Assembly (NCBI GenBank): GCA_963682025.1
Contig: OY821517.1
Location: 231,611,603-231,675,602, forward strand
Length of the DNA stretch: 64,000 nt
Direction of reading: 5' to 3'
Source of the DNA: Cordilura impudica
Lineage: Eukaryota > Arthropoda > Insecta > Diptera > Scathophagidae
Both the position numbers and the translations under genes were made by a program. Positions 44,140 to 54,447 of the stretch are shown here, piece by piece (within the stretch, counting starts at the first letter, position 1; each line of letters opens with the position of its first letter). A model generated the notes under the pieces. It did no database searches. It was not told the origin of the DNA and saw nothing but the letters and a program-made list of their open reading frames with translations.

Positions 44140-45125
44140 ATATATACATCCGATTTTAAAGTCCCAAAATATATGAAAATTGCTTATTACGCAGATGATA
44201 CTGCGTTAATTTCTTCAAACAAACTAACAAGTGCACTCCTGAAGAAAATGGAGAAAGTTATTGTAAATTGCAGTAAATATTTCCACAAATGGAAAACCAA
44301 AATTAATCCAAACAAGACCCAAGCAATAATTTTTCCATTCAACAAATCTCCCAAAAGACTGCCAAGACGTCATCTTCTTATTGGAAATAATACCATAAAT
44401 GTACTTAACGATGTCAAATATCTCGGAGTTGTCTTGGACAAAAAGCTTACATTTAAATAACATATTATGGCTACGTGCCAAAAAGCTATAAAATCATTTA
44501 AAGCATTATGGCCACTACTAAATAGAAGGTCATTTCTAAACCACCAAAACAAAAATCTACTCTTCAAAAGTGTTATAAGACCAATATTAACATACACGTG
44601 TCCTATTGGGAGTGACGCTGCCAACTGTCACCTAAAACGCTTACAAATTATACAAAACAAATGTCTTGAAATGATATATAAAAAGCCCTGGAGGTATCCC
44701 ACAAATCTTCTTCATGAAGAAACCGGATATGAAAAAATTATCGATTTCATATCAAGGATTACTAACAATTACTTTGCCAAAATTGAAAATTCCTCTTACC
44801 CACTGATAAGAGAATGTAGAGAAATAAAATTAAAAAAGAAATCACCAAATTGAAAATTATATGCTTATAGAGGTCTATTATTTCTAATAAACCTATAAGC
44901 ACATAAATATTTTCAGATAGTATTTGAATATATTAAATCACATATAGGTTTTTGCTCCCATTTGCCTTTAAAAATCATTAAAAAATAAAATAAAAACTAT
45001 TTAATATCTTTAGATTCTATATATTATTTGTTGCAATATCTATATGTAAAGATAAGATCTCATATGTAAATATCAAATTTGTTAAAATATGTAAATAAAG
45101 GAGGAATATATAATTGAAAAATAGT
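44140..45125 (+). pseudogene. Jockey fragment J3 (RT C-terminus and 3' UTR)
   Basis: 5'-truncated Jockey copy close to J2. YYADD lies near 44185, a TAA at 44458 replaces a Gln codon of J2, and the C-terminal region is then open to 44853. The 3' UTR follows with the stem-loop (about 44855-44905) and an AATAAAGGAGGAATATA end near 45110. 5' truncation is typical for LINE insertions. No clear target duplication found. Confidence 0.9.
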
Positions 45126-45353
45126 TAAAACTTTACAATTAATTTCACTTTCCGACAGCCAATAATAAATAATACCCGGTAATTCACAAATATTGCTGTT
45201 CAACGAAAAAAAAAAAAAAAAAACAATTCTACAACAGCAACAATGACAGTCATATGTTTTTCAAATAGAAAAACTGCAAGTGTGTTAGTACAAAAATTGT
45301 TTATGTGTTAGTTTCGGTCATTCATTTCTTGTAGAGTTAAAAGTCAAATAATA

Positions 45354-45898
45354 ATGGCATTAAAGTAAGTAACATAATATACATTATAGTTTCAAAAGAA
45401 AATGTGTAAACTAGTATTTAGTATTTGTACAGAGAAAAAGCTATGAAACAGGTTATTTGCCCAACGAATCTCGGTGTAACAAATGTCCTCAATAAAAACT
45501 CAAGAGTTACAGGAACCTCCTGAGGCGGACAAAAGAAAATTTAAAGGCAAAATGGAGGGATGTAAGGATTCTACATAGTTAGAACATATATGAGGAATTA
45601 CAGAAACAGAGATGAGCGCAACTATTTTCATGGCCAATTCACATTTAAGACACATGTTAATGCTGAATTAAAGAATGTATTGGTCGCTTCCGTTGGAGAA
45701 GATCTTTTAACTAGAGAAAATGTATTAACCGAAGACAAGTTACAGTTGACATGTGCACTTCTCGATATAGCCAATAATTTGTCAACCTACAATAATTTGT
45801 CTACCATAGTTAGTAGTGTTATGGTAGAAGAATTGGCACGTTGGAAAGCAGATCTATACGTTATCGAGAGGACCGAACTGGTATGTCTTTATTTATAA
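45354..45898 (+). pseudogene. Golgin-45-like gene fragment, copy 1
   Basis: A putative first exon, ATGGCATTAA (45354), is followed by GTAAGT and, about 40 bp on, TTATAG: an intron remains, so this is copied genomic DNA, not a retrogene. The later frame (45590-45898) contains NAELKNVLVASVGEDL, EDKLQL and VMVEELARWKADL, resembling the coiled-coil core of golgin-45 (BLZF1), a Golgi matrix protein binding Rab2 and GRASP55. The expected stretch between NNLST and VMVEEL is missing, and upstream coding parts are out of frame. A donor-like GTATGT follows at 45888. Confidence 0.5.
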
Positions 45899-46075
45899 AT
45901 AATGTTTATTTTTCCAATTACATTGTAACTATAATAAACTTTTTAATTTGTCATATACTTATAATAAATAAAATAAATCTTTTGTAAAAGTCAATATGGT
46001 GTTTCTTTATTAAAATGCAATGGTTCTATAAGTAACAATAGAGGTAATTAAAAATACAAACAAAAATAACACAAG

Positions 46076-46349
46076 TGTTAAATTCGGCAATGCCGAATCT
46101 GTGATACCCTCCACCTGGCTTTTACATTTACTTTAATATTTAGAGTTATAACAAATGTAAACAAAATATTTTAAAAAGTAACCAAGTTGATAAACTTAAT
46201 ATTACAATAAACACACTGAATTTTTAGAGGTGTCTCCTTATTTTACGTCATATCTTGGCACAATGATGCCTGATTTACCCCATTTCAAATTCCAACGTGA
46301 TTTCAACAAACAGACGGACATCTCTATGGATCAATGAGACTGATATTAA
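46076..46349. repeat. Hairpin-ended repeat, related type
   Basis: Begins with the 17-nt palindrome ATTCGGCAATGCCGAAT (46082-46098) followed by GTGATACCCTCCACC, and carries CAGACGGACATCTC near its other end. It interrupts the golgin-like segment: flanks match 60590-60771 on either side of the insertion. Confidence 0.55.
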
Positions 46350-46489
46350 TTCTTAATAACTTTTACAATAAGCTGATTGATTTACAACAAAGTTGCTAGC
46401 TAAAGGCAATGTTTGCGTTGTTTCCTTATACGAGTAGTAAGTTTTTATTAATTTATGTATACTTTATTCAAACTTCTCTTTAATTCAGC

Positions 46490-46757
46490 CAATTACTGAA
46501 AAAAGAATCAAAGTTATTTTTGGTAGTGGAAAAGGGAGATTCTGATTTGCAATAAATTTTACAAATTTACCTAATAAACTTTGTGTATCAAATGCTTCAG
46601 GCTCTAAATTCTATCCATCAAAATGGAGTGATACATTCAGATTTGAATCCAGCTAATCTTCTTATGGGTAATGGCCGTCTAAAACTAATAGATTTTGGTG
46701 TTGCGAGTAATACATCCACTGATTCAACAAGTATAATAAAATTTTCACAGGCTGGTA
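46490..46757 (+). pseudogene. Mps1/TTK-like kinase exon, broken
   Basis: A splice-acceptor-like TTTAATTCAG precedes a frame with LFLVVEKGDSDL, an in-frame TAA (46553-46555), then FVYQMLQALNSIHQNG, VIHSDLNPANLL, LIDFG and TDSTSIIKFSQAGTF. These match the Mps1/TTK (fly ald) catalytic loop and activation loop, including the HSDL variant of HRD and the DFG. The Lys of HxDLKP is Asn here. After 46757 the similarity stops; on the other strand there is a Ser/Gln/Asn-rich frame (46618-46938) of unclear meaning. A dead copy of a host spindle-checkpoint kinase exon. Confidence 0.75.
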
Positions 46758-47579
46758 CATTCGTAGAACTGTCCCCTCCAGCGCCGATACTACAGCAGGA
46801 ATTGCTACTCCGAGTGTCTTTGGCGTTATTAAGATTGTTGTCTGTGTGTTGTAAGTCGGAAGGGCTATGTGAGCTGTTAGATTGTGTAGATTTGTGACTA
46901 ATTTGCTGTTGCTGTTTAATTGATATAATAACGAACATATTAAATACTAAATACTTTCAGGAATATATATCTTAATAAACAAAAATTATCATATCTTGTA
47001 CTTACAAATGAAATTGAATTAGGGCTTTGTTTGGTAACAACAGAAAACAGAAGAGGCAGAAAAATATAGTGGTTTATAAACAAATGCAGTGCATACAGGA
47101 ATATCAATGAATTGAAAAGATTTATATATGATATTAATTTAATTGTTTTTCTCTCTTTGTTCTTGCAATTGTTGCAAAAAATCAGTTTCTATGCCACTGA
47201 TATTTTCTGTTACCTTTTCAACTTCTTAAAGTTAGTGCTGGTTTACACATGAGTTTTCTTGCTGAAAGTCTTGAGTTTATTGGTGAGACGGGAGAGAAGA
47301 ATGGCAGGGGGTACATACTTTCATGTACTCTGAAATTCTCTTTTGTTTCTTGCTTCGAAATTTTCAAAGTGAAGTTATTTTACGTTTTCTTTAACTTTTA
47401 TGTTTGTGTTAAGAAAGATAATAAATTGAAATAAAGTTAATTTAATGAAATAAAATGATAAAGTAAACATGAACAAATCTCGAATTTCAATATAAAAATT
47501 TCAGTGTGCAGACACGGATGAAAGTTTAAAAGAGAATTTCAAATAGTTTCAGAAAGAAAAATTTCATTTGTAAACCGGG
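46758..47579. other. Unassigned sequence, no gene seen
   Basis: AT-rich. Only short open frames without motifs. Confidence 0.4.
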
Positions 47580-47895
47580 ACTTATTGGGTTTTCTTAGCA
47601 ACTTCTGCTTGTAGTCCATCTACTAATTTTATATATCTTCTTGTTGTTTTGTCTGTTTTTATTTTCCTGAAGTTGTGTTTCTTTAGTCTTCAAATCCATT
47701 TTCAAAGCTTCAATAAATTTTTGTAGTTCTTAGTGGTTTTGTATTTGTTTTTCACTGAATTGTAATTGTTGAAGTCAGATCTTTTTTAATTCAATCTCTC
47801 CAGCAGCCTGTTATTTAGAATCGTTTTCAATTGTGGATAACTGTTGTTGAATCTCAGATTTTTTTGCTTCTGTTGCGGCTAATTTTGGAACAAGT
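47580..47895 (-). pseudogene. Decayed coiled-coil protein fragment
   Basis: Reading the minus strand from about 47895 gives about 90 codons of heptad-like, Gln/Glu/Lys-rich sequence (AATEAKKSEIQQQLSTIEND and LQKFIEALKMDLKTKETQLQ), interrupted by TAA, TGA and TAA and a frame change near 47640. Consistent coding character across the stops suggests a dead exon of a long coiled-coil protein. I cannot name it. Confidence 0.45.
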
Positions 47896-48300
47896 TGAGT
47901 TTACGATTTTTTCAATTTTTTTAGGGCGGCTAGTGGCTTTTGGCGTGATTCTAGAGAAATAATTTTTTCCGTTGAGCCTATTTTCGGAGTTACGGACCGA
48001 CAAAATTTTGATTTGATTTCTATATAACTTTGTTAGTTTTTATCGGATTTCAGCAACATATACATCATTGGAAAGCTAACTTGAGTGCCTTTTTTTGGGT
48101 ATTTAAAAATTCGAAATCCATTAACCCGTTATGAACCTATTTCAGCTTTTTTTGTATTTTTTTTTTTATATATTTTTATATTTTTTATATTTTTTCCTTT
48201 TGCTTTATATAATGCTGGTATTTACAAAATGAAGCTGGATCTGAAATGCAAAAAGTTTTTGAAAGTTTAAATTTACAAAATCTTAATAACTTTTACATAT
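47896..48300. other. Unassigned sequence, no gene seen
   Basis: T-rich. Ends with CTTAATAACTTTTACA (48284-48299), a 16-bp match to the golgin-like segments at 46354 and 60724. Confidence 0.4.
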
Positions 48301-50030
48301 TCCAGGCGATTTGAACTGTCGACATATGGACTGGGGTAACCCTAGTGACAATGTTAAAAGAAACAAACTTAAGGAATGGTTAACGGATAACGAAATCAAT
48401 TTTAGATGTAGATTTTACGCATCAAGCACACTTTCCTTTCCTAGATCAGGTTCTTATATAGATATTTGCATTGCAGACTGCAGATTACATATTCTAAAAG
48501 AAAATAATACATTAAACTGTCTACAAACTTTAGATTATGATAGCGATCATAATGCTATACATATATACGCTTCTATGAATAATGAACATCAACACCTCAC
48601 ATTCATTCAAGAAAATAAAATATTTAAATACAATTATAAGGCAATAAAATGGAAACATTTTAAAAATAAAATAGTTCAAAAATTGAACAATGATACAATT
48701 CCGAACAACCGAAATTTATCGAACAAAGAAATTGACTATCATATTAATAGACTTAATAGCAATATAGTTGAAACCATAGAGGAAGTAACAACTAAATATA
48801 AAAATGCAGATCCATTTTCAAAAATAACTAATATAATCATAAAAAACTTCATTCAGAAAAAAGTAAAATTATTACAATAATTAAAAGACACAACAGATTA
48901 GAGCACACTCTATACGATTATTCTATAAATATGCTAAAAGTAAAATTAAAAATGATAAAAAAGCTCATCAAGGAAAATCTTACAATAGCCTTAAATAAAT
49001 ATATTCAAGACAAGCTAACTAAAATAGACCATAAAGATTCGAAAGAAATGTTCGAGGAAATAAAAAAGAATTTTAAAAAATGCGAACCTCTAAATTTGCA
49101 AAATATAAAAATTCCAAGAAATTCAGAACATTTGCTGAATAATGCCGGAATATAACCAGACAGTTTAGAAAAGGATAATTTAAACAACTTTGTAATACAC
49201 GATCAAGAGCAAATGTTAGATACGGTTGGGTCCTATTTGGAGACAGTTCATTCATATAAGCATATTGATATGGAAAATAATTCACAAGTGCAGGTTTATA
49301 ATTCCTACAATAGTTTCCTTGAAACAAAATTGGTTTTTGAGAGTGAAAAAACAACTATTATAAATTTTAGCACTGAAATGATGTCAAATAATTTAAATGA
49401 ACGCCAGGCAAGAGATTACTTTATTACAAAAGACAAAATAATGTATATTTTTTCTAATTGAAGGGGTAAACTATCTTCAGGTATTGACAAAATCCCAAAC
49501 ATAGTATTAAAGAACATGCCTGAAATAACTATTCTGGAATATTGTAATCTATTTAACAATATGTTAAATAATTCTTATTTCCCTAAAGAATGGAAACTAG
49601 CAAAAGTAGTTTTGTTACCAAAAAAAGACAAAGATCTGAGTAATCCAAAAAATCTACGGGCCATAAGTTTGCTTCCTAACATTAGTAAGGTTTTTGAGAT
49701 CTGTATCAATAATAACATCACAAAATTTTGTAATGACAGAAACTTGATAAGTGAAAAGCAGTTTGGATTCAAATATAAACATTCAACAATAAATGCCATA
49801 CATTTGCTTACATCTAATATTAACTGGAATTGGAATAAAAAATTATGTACAGGTGCGTGTTTAATTGACATGGAAAAGGCTTTTGATAGCATCTGGATTC
49901 CAGGACTTATTTCTAAATTAATTTCATTTCAATTCCCTTTGTATCAAATTATACTTATTTACAATATGATTTCTGATAAATCCTTTAAAGTTTTTCATCA
50001 GAAATATAGCAGCAAAAATACATTGGGAGC
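48301..50030 (+). pseudogene. Second type of non-LTR retrotransposon, endonuclease and RT part, broken
   Basis: Endonuclease C-terminal half with GDLNCRHMDWGN (from 48305), GSYIDICIADC and SDHNAI, then a linker, and RT with SGIDKIPN, LRAISLLPNISKVFE, EKQFGFKYKHSTINA and IDMEKAFDSIW (about 49864). Several stops and frame changes (48880, 49155, 49461). It is clearly different from J1-J3. The YxDD part is missing because BEL3 sequence begins at about 50030. Jockey/I-like by its motif order. Confidence 0.85.
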
Positions 50031-53000
50031 AGCGTATAAAAGACAAGTCGGCCTTGTCTCTCTGGAAAGATTTGGATCAATTTCTGACGGAAAGATCACA
50101 AACATTGGACTGTCTTCGGGACTTGAGAAGTTCAGAACCTCCCAAACGGTCGACAGATCATAAAGTTAAAGCGCATCATACAAATGCTGCTTCCTCTTCT
50201 TCTTCGAATGCAAATTGCATTTGGTGCAAAAACCAGGTGCATTTCTTACGATCTTGTCATCGTTTTAAAATTCTATCTGTTTCCCAAAGATATTCTACCG
50301 TGAAAAAGTTTCATTGTTGTGTCAATTGCCTATCAAGGACACATGAAGCGAAAAATTGTAGTAGCACACATAATTGTTCGATTTGTAATAAACGTCATCA
50401 TACAATGCTACATCGTGAGTTGCCACAGTCTGACAGCTCATCTAGGGAAAACAACAATTCAAATTTTGGTGCGAATTCGGCTACGACCTCTCGACTGACC
50501 AACGCCTTACCTACGAATTCTTTCCCCTCTATTTCAAATGGTCATAATAGTGCTCCTTCAAATCGCCAGGTATTTCATACCTCGGAAAATAGCACCGTGC
50601 TTTTAGGGACAGCAATGGTGAATCTCGTTCATCAGGGTATTACGTACCCAGCCCGGCCACTTATTGACCCGGCTTCTGAAGCGTCGTTTATTTCTGAACG
50701 GCTTCAAAATCGCCTGAAACTTTCGACGCATTCTACGAATGCTCAAATTTCAGGTGTGAATCAGGCTGTCTCTGCTACTTCACGGAAAATTTGTCCTATT
50801 AAAATTGGGTCTCCTATAGACTCATCATTTATATTGGAAACTATAGCACTCGTTTTACCAAATATATCGGATAACTTGCCATCCTTTATAGTTCCTTCGT
50901 TTATTAAGGAAAAATTGCCAAGCCTTCGGTTAGCTGATATCAACTTTTATGAGAGCAGACCTGTCGATCTGTTATTAGGTGCTGACTTATATCCGAAAAT
51001 TTTGTTAGGAGAAATTCGTCGAGATCTTTTGGGTTCATTATTAGCTTAAAATACGATATTTGGTTGGATTATTACTGGTCCAACATAAAAAACCCAAGTT
51101 CAAGTCTATTCTACTAAGGTAGAATTTTCGGAGGAAGCTTGCCTGAATAGAAATCTTATTAGATTTTGGGAACTGGAGGAGAATCCTAAAAAGAAAATAT
51201 TATCTACTTCTGATAAAATTTGTGAGGAGAATTATAAGAAAACTACGCGTCGCGGTTCAGATGGTCGTTATATTGTGACCCTTCCTTTTAAAACTGAATT
51301 CCCTCAACATTTGAATTTAGGTATATCTCGTACGAATGTGCTGAAACAATTTTACAGAACTGAATCTACCCTCCTACGAAAACCTGAAATTAAGGAAATG
51401 TATGATAGCGTCGTTAGGGAATATTTAGACCTAGATCATATGAAACTTGTTTCAACGCCACCCACAGCAACTACTTTTGCATGCTATCTCCCTCATCACC
51501 CAGTCGTTAAACCCGAACGAAAGACAACAAAATTACGAGTCGTTTTCAACGCTTCGAATAAAACTTCGAACGGTAATAGTCTTAACGACTGCCTTTATGT
51601 CGGCCCTACCTTACATGCTGACTTAGTCCTCTTGATTTTAAGATGGAGACTTTTTAGATTTGTTTTCAATTGCGACATCATGCAAATGTATAGACTGATA
51701 AGGGTTGATTCTTCTCATACTCCATTTCAACGCATCTTGTTTAGAGTTTCTCCGACGGAGGACGTTAAGGACTATGAGTTGCAAACAGTGATGTTTGGCG
51801 TTAATTGCCCTCCTTATCTTGCCATTTGGACATTGCTACAATTAGCGGACGATTCTGAAGCTGAATACCCTTTAGCATCACACATTTTACGAAAGTGTAT
51901 GTACGTCGACGACGTTTTGACAGGGACTCACGACATTTCAACTGCTTTGATCGCTCGTGATCAACTTAATGCGGCTTTGTCTTCTGCTAAATTTGAACTA
52001 CGGAAATGGACATCTAACAAACGGACAATTTTGGACAGATTTCCTCCTGATCATTTAGTCGACGCTAAACTTTTAACGTTTGTGGAATCTAGTAGTTCTA
52101 AGACTTTGGGCACTCAATGGAACGCTCAACTGGACTCCTTTTATTTTAGTGCAAATCATATTGCACATAAATCGAGCCATACTAAAAGGGAAGTTTTATC
52201 TACGATCGCGAAGTTATTTGACCCTGTAGGTTGGTTAGGTCCAGTTTTTGTTGTTGCAAAGATGATTATGTTGCGAAGATGATTTGGTTGGATAATATCA
52301 ACTGGGATGATTCTCTTCCACTTTCAACGGAAAACGAGTGGCAAAAGTTTGTGACTTCATATCATGAAGTCAACAGTCGCCTCCAGCGGCGAAATTTATA
52401 CCCACTTGTTATCTTTTAAGACGAAAGTGTCACCTATAAAATCGATTTCAATTCCGCGGCTTGAACTTTGCGGAGCAGTTTTGGCTTCAGAACTTTTGAA
52501 GACAGTGCTTAGTGAAATCGATATACGACTTAACCAGGTTTATTGTTGGACTGATTCCACGATAGTCCTTTCGTGGTTAAAAAAGGATCCTTGTTCTTGG
52601 ACCATCTTCGTTGCGAATAAGGTGTGTAGAATTCAAGAAGATGTAGGCAAGCATAATTGGTACCATGTTCGATCTGAGGACAATCCTGCTGATTTGGGTA
52701 GTCGTGGTATCTTTTCTTCGGAGCTTGCAGATAATGACCTTTGGTGGCATCGGCCAAACTGGCTTCGTCAGAAAAAGACAAAATGGAATATCACTGATCT
52801 CTCTACTCTTAATACTGATATTGAAGGTCATCGTGTAAAGACCCATGCTTCGCTCTTTACTGACCCAAAAGGAAAGGATATATAAGTTGATATTCTTGAC
52901 GATTTTTCTCGTCTTGATCGAGCGCTTCGCGTTTTTTCACACATTTTTCGTTTTTTCTATAATAGTCATCCAAATCATAAATCAGGTCGTCATTTATATA

Positions 53001-53922
53001 AGGATCATGCTCTGTCTAGTTGTGAGATTAGAAAAGCTAAATTACGTTTAGCCATCGTAGCTCAAAAGTATAATTTTGCAGATGAATACAAGTGTTTGAT
53101 AGAGAAAAACCGTTATGTTCGACAAGTTTTCTCATTCCTTTGAATCCATTTATTGATGAGGAGGGTGTTAGAAGGTTAAATGGTCGGTTGGTTAAGTCCC
53201 CATCTTTATCTTATACTGAACAGCATCCAATTGTTTTACCCTATTCTAGCAGATTTACTCTACTTTTGACTGAATTTGTTCATTTAATTTCCATTCACGG
53301 TGGAAATAACTTAATGTTGCGAATACTTCGCATCGAATATTGGGTACCACGTTTGAAATCGAAAATTCGTGGAGTCATAGGTCGCTGCAAACGGTGCCTA
53401 ATTGACAAAAGACGGTCATGTAGTCAGATTATGGTGGCACTCCCCCCTGAAAGAACTACTCTTGATAGGCCCTTTAATACAACTGGTGTTGGCTTTGCAG
53501 GCCCTTTTGATATTAAGAGTTTTACTGGCAGGGCTTGTAAGATTAGTAAAGGCTACGTTTGTATTTTTGTATGCTTTTCTACGAAAGCCATTCATTTAGA
53601 AGCGACTTCAGACTTATCTTCGGCTACATTTTTATCGGCGTTTCATCGATTTATATCGCGACGGGGATGTTCAAGTACTATTTTTTCCGATAATGGTACA
53701 AATTTTGTGGGCGCGTCGCGTGAATTGGAAAAAGATTTTCGAAATTTTCTTCGGGAATGCCAGACCACCATATGTTCCATATATGGTATTCAAGGTCTTA
53801 CATGGCGTTTCATCCCTGCAGGCGCTCCTCATATGGGTGGCCTATGGGAAGCCGGAGTAAAAAGTTTTAAGATTCATTTTCGAAAAGAAACGCAATCTTA
53901 TAAATATACGTTTGAGGTATAG
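50030..53922 (+). pseudogene. BEL/Pao copy BEL3, truncated at both ends, broken
   Basis: Starts within Gag (KDKSALSLWKDL counterpart) and runs through the knuckles (about 50215-50420), protease region (LIDPASEASF near 50665), RT with YVDDVLTG (about 51900), RNase H and integrase (GVGFAGPF with the first catalytic Asp changed to Gly, FSDNGTNF, GGLWEAGVKSF). It stops at 53922 in the middle of integrase. Frames change near 51050, 52280, 52420, 52885 and 53090. It is close to BEL2 in sequence but lies on the opposite strand. No LTR is attached. Confidence 0.9.
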
Positions 53923-53929
53923 GGGTAAC

Positions 53930-54120
53930 GTTACAAATGTGATATATATATGTATGAGTAAGTATAAAAAAGGTAAGTTTTATGTTCTACATATAAGAGT
54001 AAGTATGTTCATTATAATATAAGGTAAGTATATATATACATGAGGAAAGTTTTATGTCAAAAGAGTAAGTTTTATGTGTAAGTATAAGGGTAAGTATTAT
54101 AAAAGGAATTATTTAATAAT
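53930..54120. repeat. GTAAGT-rich degenerate repeat
   Basis: Seven GTAAGT hexamers in about 170 bp, mostly as (A)GGTAAGTATA or GAGTAAGTTTTATG variants, with a period that drifts between about 15 and 35 bp. It directly abuts the truncated BEL3 integrase. Confidence 0.6.
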
Positions 54121-54415
54121 AAGTGTTATCGATATAGTTAAACATTAAACACGAAACAAAATTTTAAGTTTCGTATACATCAAATACATAGTAATTTTGA
54201 TTTTTGTCGTTTTAAATTTGGTTGTTCAAACTTTTCTTTACATCTCTCAAATGTTAATTTTAAAAGGTCATTAATTAATTCAAAAAATTTTACTTTGATT
54301 TGTCTTCAAAATTTTTCCGTTATAGTTTAAAATAGTTTCAATTCTATATATACTTTCTTTGTTGGGCAAAAATTTTCACTTCACAACACCTTACAATTGG
54401 AACAGTTTTCAGTTT
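54121..54415. other. Unassigned sequence, no gene seen
   Basis: AT-rich sequence without motifs, leading into the first minisatellite unit. Confidence 0.4.
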
Positions 54416-54447
54416 AGGGTTGGTCACATTTCTTTCTACAAACTTGT
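54416..54447. repeat. Minisatellite unit left of the DNA transposon
   Basis: GGTTGGTCACATTTCTTTCTACAAACTTGT-type sequence, the counterpart of the unit part repeated at 57213-57560. It ends with the 4-bp target site TTGT. Confidence 0.75.

Noticed and set aside
46618..46938. Minus-strand Ser/Gln-rich ORF
   Set aside because: It partly overlaps the Mps1-like exon on the other strand, and the rest has no recognisable motif. It might be a rearranged piece of the same gene but I cannot support it.
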